A stretch of 44,281 nucleotides of DNA from Actinomycetota bacterium (GTDB taxonomy: Bacteria; Actinomycetota; Acidimicrobiia; Acidimicrobiales; Ilumatobacteraceae). Positions 38,531-44,281 of this stretch are shown in pieces. Location of the stretch: the NCBI GenBank assembly GCA_016213625.1, contig JACQZZ010000100.1:1-44281 (forward strand). Reading direction: 5' to 3'. Each line of letters begins with the position of its first letter. Positions within the stretch are counted from its first letter, which is position 1. Position numbers and translations under genes: made by a program. The notes below the pieces were generated by a model. The model was not told the DNA's origin. It made no database searches and saw nothing but the letters and a program-made list of their open reading frames with translations.

Positions 38531-38537
38531 CTGTCAC

Positions 38538-39056
38538 ATGGCTTCGATGCTGGCAGGTAACGAAAAAGTAACGAACGCCGGAGCTAAGGCTAGCCGCCGC
38601 GCTCGACCAGATACGAAGACCGCCGTGATCTACGCGGTGCTGGATGCGTTCGGCACCGCCATCTACATCGGACAGTCGGTCCAACTGCACCACCGGCTCT
38701 GTGGGCATCGGCGCAGCAGCTGGTGGCCAGAGGCGGCGTTCGTGACATGGGTGCCGGTCCGGTACGGGCCTCGCGGTAGACACCTGAACGACCATGAGAC
38801 GGAGGCGATCTCCTCCGTGGCCCCGCGCTACAACCGCAACCGGCATTGGGACGGCATCGGCGTCGCTCGAGCGGCGGAGCGGCGGCGCATCTACCTGGCG
38901 TACGTGGACAGGCATCCGGCCAGCTCGGGACTGCAGCGAGAGGCCAGGTTTCACCGGTGGCTCGACGCCGTGGCGGCTGGCGTAGCGCACCAGTCGGAGA
39001 CTCTGAACCTGCTGGCCGTCGGCCCAGGGCCCGTCGGCGAGTGGATGCTTCCATGA
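38538..39056 (+). CDS. GIY-YIG nuclease-domain protein of the integrated element
   Basis: The 172-residue protein contains VIYAVLDAFGTAIYIGQSVQLHHRLCGHRR (about residues 28-57). The 'IYAVLD' and 'IYIGQS' strands are the GIY and YIG motifs, followed by an R and H as in the catalytic fold. Downstream are ETEAISSVAPRYNRN, with the family's acidic residue and asparagine. These domains cleave DNA in homing endonucleases, UvrC and mobile elements. Its stop overlaps the integrase start (ATGA), so the two act as a unit. ATG 38538 is fixed by TATGAT seven bases upstream. Confidence 0.75.
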   Translation: MASMLAGNEKVTNAGAKASRRARPDTKTAVIYAVLDAFGTAIYIGQSVQLHHRLCGHRRSSWWPEAAFVTWVPVRYGPRGRHLNDHETEAISSVAPRYNRNRHWDGIGVARAAERRRIYLAYVDRHPASSGLQREARFHRWLDAVAAGVAHQSETLNLLAVGPGPVGEWMLP

Positions 39057-40192
39057 CCGGCGCGCTACAACACATCAGCGGTGACCGTTGGCGGGTCGTG
39101 GTGTATGCCGGGCTCGCCGATGGGAAGCAGCGGCAGCGATCGAAATCGTTCCGGGCCGCGACGAAGCAGGAGGCCCGACGCAAAGCCGACGCGGTCGCAG
39201 CTGGCCTGCGCGGGGCCGTCGAGGAGGAGCGGGTCGCCGCCGGCACGATCGCCCATCTGGTGCAGCAGTGGCTCGACGACAACGAGCTCACGAAGTCACC
39301 GACGACGATGAAGGGCTACCGGATCTGCGCGCGGCGGATCGTGGCCGAGTTCGGGAAGATGCGCGTCGACCAGCTCACGTCGCAGGACGTGCGGTCCTGG
39401 TACACCCGACTGGCCAAGGGTGACCCGAAGAAGGGCGTCGCGCCGATGACCGCGGCCACCATCGATCACCACCACGCCGTGCTGCGCGCCATCCTGCGCC
39501 AGGCCGTCGCCGACGACATGGTGGCCAAGCCGGCAACGTTCGGCGTGAAGCGACCGAAACCGGAGCAGCGCGAGCTCCGCCTCCCGAAGGACACCGACAT
39601 GCTCGGCCTGTTGGCCGGAACTGAGGGCGACCTGCGGATCGCTGTCCGGATCGCGGCCGCGACCGGGATGCGGCGCGGTGAGCTCGTGGCGTTGCGTTGG
39701 TCCGACATCCAGCGGCGAGAGGTGCACTGCGCCCGGGCCCACATCGAATCCGGCGACGGGGTGCTCGCCAAGTCGACCAAGGGCAAGCGCGAGCGCCGCA
39801 TCAGCCTCGACCACTGGACGATGCGGCTCCTCGTCGTGCACCGTCGGCTGCAGGTCGACCAGGCCGCTCAGCTTGGTGTCGATCTGCCGTTGCGGCGAGA
39901 CCGGTTCATCCTGGCGAACATGGCCGATGACCCGACCGGGCAGACCGCGTACACGCCGTCGTGGCTGTCGCACGGCTGGCGCCGGGCGCGCGGTGGTGCG
40001 CCGGTGCGGCTGCACGACATCCGCCACTGGTACGCGACGAAGGTGCTCGAGTCAGGTGAGGCGTCGATCGCTGAGCTGTCCGAGTGGTTGGGCCACGCGC
40101 AGGTGTCGACGACCGTGAACATCTACACCCACACCGACCGTGATCGACGTCGAGTGTCCGCTCAGGTGATGGGCCGGGTGTTGGCCGGCTGA
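39053..40192 (+). CDS. int: Tyrosine recombinase / phage integrase
   Basis: The 379-residue protein has an AP2-like arm-binding N-terminus (GDRWRVVVYAGLADGKQRQRSKSFRAATKQEARRKADAV), a SAM-like core-binding domain (TIAHLVQQWLDDNEL) and a catalytic domain. The conserved residues are visible: R in AATGMRRGELVALRW (about residue 206), H-x-x-R in RLHDIRHWYATKVL (about 322-325), H in LSEWLGHAQVSTT and the nucleophile Y in VNIYTHTD (about 358). It is full length and probably active. It lies next to the tRNA-Lys gene and marks the left end of the element. Confidence 0.96.
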   Translation: MTGALQHISGDRWRVVVYAGLADGKQRQRSKSFRAATKQEARRKADAVAAGLRGAVEEERVAAGTIAHLVQQWLDDNELTKSPTTMKGYRICARRIVAEFGKMRVDQLTSQDVRSWYTRLAKGDPKKGVAPMTAATIDHHHAVLRAILRQAVADDMVAKPATFGVKRPKPEQRELRLPKDTDMLGLLAGTEGDLRIAVRIAAATGMRRGELVALRWSDIQRREVHCARAHIESGDGVLAKSTKGKRERRISLDHWTMRLLVVHRRLQVDQAAQLGVDLPLRRDRFILANMADDPTGQTAYTPSWLSHGWRRARGGAPVRLHDIRHWYATKVLESGEASIAELSEWLGHAQVSTTVNIYTHTDRDRRRVSAQVMGRVLAG

Positions 40193-40203
40193 TACCAGAC
40201 GCG

Positions 40204-40229
40204 GTGAGGCGCCCGGCGGGGCGCCTCAC
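40204..40229 (+). terminator. Strong terminator after the integrase gene
   Basis: GTGAGGCGCC (40204-40213) and GGCGCCTCAC (40220-40229) form a perfect 10-bp stem with a 6-base loop (CGGCGG), 11 bases after the integrase stop. Confidence 0.75.
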
Positions 40230-40336
40230 GTGACGGGAGATCGACCACGTTGTCTCTCGCGGTGTCCTCACTAGTCATGGTGCGCTTGGTGCGCAGGGTG
40301 GTCAATGTGGCCGGCGCCACATTCTCTCGATTATTG

Positions 40337-40365
40337 TTGACATCGTTCCCAATATCTAGTACTGT
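40337..40365 (+). promoter_or_regulatory. Consensus-like promoter of the HicA-like/HTH operon
   Basis: TTGACA (40337-40342), 17 bases, then TACTGT (40360-40365) form a near-consensus sigma-70-type promoter in an AT-rich pocket (about 40310-40385). The predicted start point near 40372 gives a leader of about 24 bases with GGAGG (40384-40388) seven bases before ATG 40396. Confidence 0.65.
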
Positions 40366-40383
40366 TGACCATGTAAACAGTAC
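40359..40383. promoter_or_regulatory. Inverted-repeat operator over the HicA-like promoter
   Basis: GTACTGTT (40359-40366) and AACAGTAC (40376-40383) are perfect 8-bp arms around a 9-base spacer. The left arm covers the -10 box and the spacer covers the predicted start point, so a dimeric repressor bound here would block initiation. The HTH protein of the operon is the obvious candidate. Confidence 0.6.
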
Positions 40384-40395
40384 GGAGGTACGGTG

Positions 40396-40605
40396 ATGGG
40401 CAAGCGGTGGACGAGCAGCAAGGAACTCAACGAGCTGATCGACAAGGTCGTCGAGCAAGGCTGGGAAGTCGTCGAGGGCAAGCACCTCAAGCTCGTCCCC
40501 GCAGACAAGACGATGCCGATCGTCGTGGTCCCCAAGACCCCGAGCGATCACCGAGGCGTGATGAACGCCCGCAGCCAGATCCGCCGTTCCGGTGGGATCG
40601 TGTGA
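40396..40605 (+). CDS. HicA-like mRNA interferase toxin (candidate)
   Basis: The 69-residue protein follows the HicA dsRBD-like pattern: a first helix KELNELIDKVVEQGWEVV, a strand with the putative catalytic histidine (EGKHLKLVP, H30), strands around PIVVVPKTPSD, and a last helix (GVMNARSQIRRSG). HicA toxins cleave mRNA. In classic members the sequence after the histidine is 'HHxF'; here it is HLKL, so the match is moderate. The gene has GGAGG and its own regulated promoter. An HTH protein gene follows after 11 bp, in the position of the antitoxin. Confidence 0.6.
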   Translation: MGKRWTSSKELNELIDKVVEQGWEVVEGKHLKLVPADKTMPIVVVPKTPSDHRGVMNARSQIRRSGGIV

Positions 40606-40616
40606 AGGAGGAAGCC

Positions 40617-41132
40617 ATGACCACGTTCGACCCCATCAACACCTGGACCGGCCACGTCGACTGGACGGTCGACGACCAGGTCGACATCGACACCGAAGCT
40701 GTGGCCGGATGGTTGCTCGAGTTCACGGCCGCCGACAGTGCAGCGTTCGGGCCCCGCCGGCTGTCAGCGACGTTTCCGCTCCACGCGCCGAGCTACTCGA
40801 AGGCCTACGAACGGCTCCGTCTCGAACTCACCAGCACGAAGCAGGTGACGGGCGGGCTGACGGTCGTCAACGTCGAGGTACAGCGCGCGGATCACCTCGA
40901 CGCCGAGCTTGCGCGGCCCGTTCTGCCGGCGCTCGTTGGGATCACCGAGGCCGCTGAGATTCTCGGAGTCACCCGTCAGCGCGCTCACGCCATCGCCCAG
41001 CAGCCCCGCTTCCCGCGGCCGGTGGCCGAGCTCGCGTCCGGACCGGTGTACCTCGAGCACGCTGTACGTGCGTTCGCTGATCAGCCTCGTCGGGCTGGGC
41101 GGCCGGCGAACCCGACCGCGCAGGCCGGTTAG
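40617..41132 (+). CDS. HTH protein, candidate antitoxin/repressor paired with the HicA-like gene
   Basis: The 171-residue protein has an N-terminal region of about 100 residues without a recognised family (DDQVDIDTEAVAGWLLEFTAAD, SATFPLHAPSYSKAYERLRLEL) and a C-terminal MerR/AlpA-like helix-turn-helix (VGITEAAEILGVTRQRAHAIAQ, about residues 102-123) followed by a short wing (FPRPVAELASGPVYLEHAVRAFADQ). The start has a strong AAGGAGGA (40605-40612). HicB antitoxins also join a non-DNA-binding N-terminal domain to a C-terminal DNA-binding domain, so an analogous antitoxin role is inferred; homology to HicB is not visible. An excisionase-like role is the alternative. Confidence 0.6.
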   Translation: MTTFDPINTWTGHVDWTVDDQVDIDTEAVAGWLLEFTAADSAAFGPRRLSATFPLHAPSYSKAYERLRLELTSTKQVTGGLTVVNVEVQRADHLDAELARPVLPALVGITEAAEILGVTRQRAHAIAQQPRFPRPVAELASGPVYLEHAVRAFADQPRRAGRPANPTAQAG

Positions 41133-41590
41133 TTCACACCCTGGTGGGATGGACGGAGGCCCCGCCCCCCTCGAACGGATGCGGTGCCGGAGGTGGCGGG
41201 GTCCCCGATTGCTTCCGTGCTACTCACGGGGCACGGCAGTGGGCACGGCAGGTGACCCTTTGACAGTTGCGTGCTGAGGGAACAGGGAGCCTGTTGTGCC
41301 CGTCCATCCTGCGCCCGGGCACGGCGGCAGTCAAGCGGCTCTGCACCTCTTGATGCGGACTCTCGGGAGCGTCGTGGCTTTACGGGGCCAGAGCATCATC
41401 CGAGAGTCCGCATTCCAGCTCGGAGTGTGACAGGAGAGACACTTCGGGCAGCGGACAGATGGTGTCGTTCGGATGGCTTGTTGGGAGACCCCCGGTCGGT
41501 CCCTCTGCAGGAGGGGACTCCGCGTCTAGCGCGGGCCACGAGCATCGTGAGCTGGGCTTGCTGGGATCGTCAACCCAAGGTTCGTCCAAA
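41133..41590. other. Gene-poor, strongly structured gap in the integrated element
   Basis: No convincing gene is seen in about 460 bp between the HTH gene and the terminator of the structural genes. It holds several dyads: CCCCGCC/GGCGGGG (41160-41201, long loop), AACAGG-GAG-CCTGTT (41281-41295), a perfect 14-bp pair ATGCGGACTCTCGG/CCGAGAGTCCGCAT (41353-41366 and 41400-41413), and GTCCCTC/GAGGGGAC (about 41500-41518, one bulge). GGGCACGGCAG occurs twice (from 41230 and 41241), and TTGACA stands at 41260-41265. A structured non-coding RNA or a recombination/packaging region is possible. Open frames here lack ribosome binding sites and family-like sequence. Confidence 0.45.
41353..41413. repeat. 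Perfect 14-bp inverted repeat with a 33-base loop
   Basis: ATGCGGACTCTCGG (41353-41366) and CCGAGAGTCCGCAT (41400-41413) are exact reverse complements. The loop contains a smaller dyad (TGGC..GCCA around 41375-41388). No T-run follows on either strand, so a simple terminator is not the obvious reading. Confidence 0.6.
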
Positions 41591-41650
41591 AATGCGGTCG
41601 GCCCCTCGACGAGCCCGGGAGGACCAGGGCTACGTCGAGGGGCACAGACC
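41591..41650 (-). terminator. Intrinsic terminator of the minus-strand structural genes
   Basis: GCCCCTCGACG-AGCCC (41601-41616) pairs with GGGCT-A-CGTCGAGGGGC (41627-41643): 16 bp with one bulged A and a 10-base loop, with an outer GGTC/GACC pair (41596-41599, 41647-41650). On the minus strand the stem is followed by CATTTTTGG, a T-run, so it is a classic terminator for the genes ending at 41667. Confidence 0.8.
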
Positions 41651-41666
41651 AGGGGTTCGACACCCG

Positions 41667-41993
41667 TCAGGGCAGCGGGGTGGTGAACGCTGTCGGCTTC
41701 ACACGGAAGGTGTCCTCGTCGCTCGAGGTGACCGCGCCGGAGCCGTTCGCTCGGATGTGCACCGTCTTCCCGGCCAGCGTTGCGCCGAGCTGGGGGTGGG
41801 TGAAGGTGAACACGCCGGCCGAGTCACGCACGACCTCGGGGTCGGTGCCGTACACGTAGATGGTGGGGGTGCCACCGGCGGGGTATGTGATGAACTTGAC
41901 GACGGTCGGGTCGGCGAGCGCGCCTGCGGCGTTGCGGAAGGTGGCGGTGAAGCTCGGCTGGTCGCCGACGTTGTAGGTGCCGAGCATGGTCAT
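41667..41993 (-). CDS. Phage-like protein with one Ig-like domain
   Basis: The 108-residue protein reads as a single beta-sandwich: GTYNVGDQPSFTATFRNAAGALADPTVVKFITYP, then PEVVRDSAGVFTFTHPQLGATLAGKTVHIRANGSG. Small Ig-like proteins of this form are frequent in tail or capsid decoration clusters of actinobacterial phages. No enzyme motif is present. The ATG overlaps the stop of the upstream repeat-protein gene (ATGA). It is the last gene of the operon; the terminator follows 17 bases downstream. Confidence 0.6.
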   Translation of the reverse strand: MTMLGTYNVGDQPSFTATFRNAAGALADPTVVKFITYPAGGTPTIYVYGTDPEVVRDSAGVFTFTHPQLGATLAGKTVHIRANGSGAVTSSDEDTFRVKPTAFTTPLP

Positions 41994-42835
41994 GGCGTGG
42001 TCTCCAGGGTGCAGGTGGCGGCGCTGACGGTGAGGGTCGTCGTCGCAGCGGCGACAGTGATCGTGGCGGACGCTGCGCTGGCCGTCAGGGTGCAGTCGGC
42101 GGCCGAGGCGGGGGTCAGCGTGCAGCTCGCTGCAGCGACCGTGACCGTGACGGTTCCGGGCTCCGTGCCGACATCACCATCGAACGCACCGGGCACGGCG
42201 GACATGGTGAGCAGCCCGGTGCTCCCAGACCAGGCGACGAGTCCGGGAGCGAACAGGCCCGACGCGCCGAGCATCGAGATGGTGGCAACGGCACCGGTCC
42301 ACGTGCGCGTGCCGGGAGCGAGGGTGCCCGAGGTCGCGGCCATGCTGATCGTCGCTGCGCTACCGGTCCAGGCCTGATCACCACCGGCGACGTTGGCGAA
42401 GCTACCGGCCGTGGCCGAGAAGTTGATCGTCGCCGCCGACCCGGTCCACGTCCGCGTGCCGGGCGTGAACGCGCCGGATGACGCCGTGGCGCTGATCGTT
42501 GCCGCCGAGCCGGTCCAGGTTGCCGTACCGGGCACGAACGTGCCGCTGGTGGCAGTCACAGTGATGGTGGCCGCTGAGCCCGCCCACGTCCGCGTGCCGG
42601 GCGTGAACGACCCGCTCGACGCCGTGACGCTGACGGTGGCCGCGCTCCCGGTCCACGTCTGGTTCGCGGGGCCGACATCGCCGAAGAAGAAGTCGGCCAA
42701 CAGGTCCGCACCGAGGGTCGCGTTCGCGTCGTACGCGGCTGCGCCCGGGGTGCCGTTCTGGCCTGACGGGAACGACGGAGCGAACGCCTGCTGGCTCTTG
42801 GTCGGGTAGAGCGGGAACCGCAGGCCGGTGGCCAT
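41990..42835 (-). CDS. Phage-like structural protein made of 23-residue repeats
   Basis: The 281-residue protein has an N-terminal head of about 60 residues (GLRFPLYPTKSQQAFAPSFP) and then about seven copies of a unit averaging 23 residues (consensus TWTGSAATISxTATSGTFxP plus GTR), of which two are altered or lengthened. The last 55 residues are a Thr/Ala/Cys-rich beta-repeat (TLTPASAADCTLTASAASAT). Such arrays usually form a beta-solenoid or beta-prism shaft, as in tail fibres. It is not a recognised family. At the DNA level the repeats have a 69-base period, roughly 42190-42660. Confidence 0.65.
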   Translation of the reverse strand: MATGLRFPLYPTKSQQAFAPSFPSGQNGTPGAAAYDANATLGADLLADFFFGDVGPANQTWTGSAATVSVTASSGSFTPGTRTWAGSAATITVTATSGTFVPGTATWTGSAATISATASSGAFTPGTRTWTGSAATINFSATAGSFANVAGGDQAWTGSAATISMAATSGTLAPGTRTWTGAVATISMLGASGLFAPGLVAWSGSTGLLTMSAVPGAFDGDVGTEPGTVTVTVAAASCTLTPASAADCTLTASAASATITVAAATTTLTVSAATCTLETTP

Positions 42836-42838
42836 CGG

Positions 42839-43651
42839 CTATCCCTGCGCGAGGATCATCTCGAGCTGCGTCGGACCCGACGCGGTGCTCGATGCCTGCA
42901 CGCCGATCATCAGCGCGGCGTCGTTCGACACGACCGGCAGGCCGAGGTCGTAGGCGTTGTACTTGAACCCGACATTGGCCACGACGGGAATCGTCGCCAG
43001 ACGGCGGAGGATCATCACACGCGCCGTACCTGAGGTCATCGACACCGACAGGGTGAGGGACTGCACCGAGCGCACACCCCAGTCACCGGCGGCGGTGAGC
43101 GGGAAGTTGTACATCGAGCCGATGATCGCTGCCGAGTTGTAGCCCATCGTGCCGGTCGTGCGGCCGGCCGTGCCCGCTTGGTTCGTGTACGACAGCACCG
43201 GGGTGGCCGCGCCGGCACCCATCGTGGCGAGCACCTCCAACCATGCTTCGGTGCCCTCACCGGTCGAGTCCGGGCGGGTGAGTGCAGCGGGAGTCGTCGT
43301 GTTCTGAGCAGTGGTCGTCGTGACCGACCAACCGGACCCGCCACTGCCCCACGTCCACAGGTTGTCCCACACGACGATCACACCTGACGCGGCCGACACG
43401 CCGGAGATGCCGGCGATGTACGTCGACCCTGATCCGGGGTTGGTGAATGTCTGGAACCCGGTGTCGGTGTCGACCGGGACGACACCTGCGGCGGCCTGGC
43501 CGAGCGTGGTCGAACCCACACCCGGCTGACCGGCACCCGACCAGAGCGAGCACATGCGTCCTGCGACGGCGGTGACGTTGGCCTTCACCCACACCTTGCG
43601 CTGCGCGCCGGTCATCGCGGCGATGAGCGTGTCCTGGGTGGTGACAGCCAT
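42839..43651 (-). CDS. Phage-like structural protein of unknown function
   Basis: The 270-residue protein starts MAVTTQDTLIAAMTGAQRKVWVKA, then GRMCSLWSGAGQPG, and contains long Gly/Ser/Thr-rich beta stretches (SGSTYIAGISGVSAASGVIVVWDNLWTWGSG). Strands and glycine turns throughout suggest a virion surface or tail component. No signal peptide or membrane helix is present. Its start is one base after the stop of the preceding gene (TGA-T-ATG), so the structural genes are co-transcribed. Family unknown. Confidence 0.6.
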   Translation of the reverse strand: MAVTTQDTLIAAMTGAQRKVWVKANVTAVAGRMCSLWSGAGQPGVGSTTLGQAAAGVVPVDTDTGFQTFTNPGSGSTYIAGISGVSAASGVIVVWDNLWTWGSGGSGWSVTTTTAQNTTTPAALTRPDSTGEGTEAWLEVLATMGAGAATPVLSYTNQAGTAGRTTGTMGYNSAAIIGSMYNFPLTAAGDWGVRSVQSLTLSVSMTSGTARVMILRRLATIPVVANVGFKYNAYDLGLPVVSNDAALMIGVQASSTASGPTQLEMILAQG

Positions 43652-43652
43652 A

Positions 43653-44090
43653 TCAGCTACCTGTGACGGTGATGGACAGCGCCGGGCCGGTGATGTTGCC
43701 GCCGTTCGTGACCACGCTCGCCGTCGGGGTGTCGATGCCGATGAGTTCGGCCGCGGAGTCGGAGGCGTTGAAGATGTAGAACGCGACAAACGTCCACGTC
43801 TCACCGGTGGCGACTGCGGTGTAGGTCGGGGCGGCGGCGGTGAGGGTCACACTGTCAGAGGCGTCGACCTCGGTGATCGTCACCGACGCGAGGTCGGCGC
43901 GGGCGTACCCGGACGCGGCAGCCTCAGCGGACGAGGCGTCGGCGATCACGTCGGACAGGAAGTTCCAGTCGCGGATCGTCGCTGCGGCGGGGGAGGTGCC
44001 GGTGAACACGGCCTGACGGATGTCGGTGGAGGCCGTCGTTGCTGCGTTGAGCAACGTGAACAGGCCACGGTTGGCGAACACGAATGCCAT
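43653..44090 (-). CDS. Phage-like protein of unknown function
   Basis: The 145-residue protein starts MAFVFANRGLFTLLNAATTASTDIRQAVFTG, followed by a helix-rich middle (NFLSDVIADASSAEAAASGYARADL) and a beta-rich C-terminus (TYTAVATGETWTFVAFYIFNASDSAAELIGID). This pattern is seen in small head-tail or decoration proteins of phages. The start has GAGGAGG on the minus strand. It follows the partial right-edge gene by four bases. Confidence 0.55.
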   Translation of the reverse strand: MAFVFANRGLFTLLNAATTASTDIRQAVFTGTSPAAATIRDWNFLSDVIADASSAEAAASGYARADLASVTITEVDASDSVTLTAAAPTYTAVATGETWTFVAFYIFNASDSAAELIGIDTPTASVVTNGGNITGPALSITVTGS

Positions 44091-44094
44091 GGGG

Positions 44095-44281
44095 TCAGCC
44101 CTCCTCGGGCGGGTTGGGTCCGGTGGTGGTGGCGGGTGTGCCGGTGTTGCCGAGCGCGAGAGCGCCGCCGACGATCGTGAGCGTCGCCATGATCTGCGCG
44201 TCGTACTCCTTCGGGATGAAGTGCCACACCTGCTGCAACGCTGCGATGAGCGCGAACAGCGAGTAGACGAACTGGCGAAAC
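44095..44281 (-). CDS. C-terminal part of a small hydrophobic phage-like protein, partial
   Basis: The frame enters from the right edge and ends at TGA 44097-44095, leaving 61 residues: FRQFVYSLFALIAALQQVWHF, then IMATLTIVGGALALGNTGTP and a proline/glutamate tail ending NPPEEG. Two hydrophobic stretches would fit two membrane helices. A holin is one possibility given size and location, but nothing proves it. The N-terminus is outside the window. Confidence 0.45.
   Translation of the reverse strand, partial: FRQFVYSLFALIAALQQVWHFIPKEYDAQIMATLTIVGGALALGNTGTPATTTGPNPPEEG

Noticed and set aside
41380..41589. 69-codon minus-strand frame in the gap
   Set aside because: It crosses one arm of the 14-bp stem, lacks a ribosome site, and shows no family-like pattern. 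It is not excluded completely.
41230..41590. Group I intron, RNase P RNA or tmRNA in the structured gap
   Set aside because: None of the conserved core sequences of these RNAs that I know could be found by eye on either strand.
41651..41666. GGGGTTCGACACCC resembling a tRNA T-arm or an attachment remnant
   Set aside because: The stem has a mismatch, no acceptor or anticodon arm can be built around it, and it does not match the tRNA-Lys 3' end.
41271..42377. Plus-strand frame of 368 codons across the structured gap and the repeat gene
   Set aside because: Its second half is the shadow of the minus-strand repeat protein and its first half has no motif or ribosome site; it would also run through a strong terminator hairpin.
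42190..42660. Regular 69-bp DNA repeats considered as a CRISPR array or minisatellite
   Set aside because: They are in frame, encode a conserved 23-residue unit, and have no unique spacers.

Overview
The window is a high-GC actinobacterial chromosome segment. Gene content (rex-hemACD, hemB-hemL, fused ispDF, csoR-copZ-copA, FHA/FtsK ATPase), proteins rich in secreted beta-propeller and Thr/Ser-rich types, and many genes that look leaderless (TANNNT 6-10 nt before the start codon) suggest a member of the Acidimicrobiia or a near relative. This placement is an inference from style and synteny; no marker gene that would fix the taxon is present.

Positions 1-38431 look like ordinary chromosome. 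In order: the tail of a probable SAM hydroxide adenosyltransferase; an acyl-CoA ligase; a GNAT and a membrane protein; Rex followed by hemA, hemC and hemD; a large secreted beta-propeller protein; a membrane-anchored protein with a TPR-GGDEF cyclase; hemB and hemL, so that the steps from glutamyl-tRNA to uroporphyrinogen III are nearly all here; a small anchored protein; rlmB with the fused isoprenoid enzyme IspDF; a Crp-like regulator diverging from it; an ABC-2 exporter; an osmoprotectant-type lipoprotein with a Thr-rich insert; an amine-oxidase-like flavoprotein whose domain order appears circularly permuted; a three-ATPase FHA/FtsK (EccC/EssC-like) protein; a sigma-like HTH protein; a VapBC-type toxin-antitoxin pair; a low-molecular-weight phosphatase; a complete copper operon (csoR, copZ, a membrane-anchored protein, copA); an enoyl-CoA hydratase; modB-modC without modA; a CDF metal exporter; an NTF2-like protein; and a two-component system next to a secreted protein.

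At 38432-38506 there is a tRNA-Lys (UUU) on the minus strand. Immediately beyond its 5' end starts an integrated element, probably a prophage, that runs off the right edge. It has a GIY-YIG nuclease overlapping a tyrosine integrase, a terminator, a regulated promoter driving a HicA-like toxin and an HTH protein (candidate toxin-antitoxin pair), then about 530 bp without a convincing gene but with strong dyads, and then a minus-strand set of phage-like structural genes, one made of seven 23-residue repeats.

The signals most worth a second look are the apparent circular permutation at 20955-22202, the HicA/HTH pair with its operator-promoter, the structured gap at 41133-41590, the 32-bp double dyad occurring twice (31569 and 34335), the 23-residue repeat protein, the element placed at the 5' side of a tRNA, and the widespread leaderless promoter pattern, which also settles several start codons.
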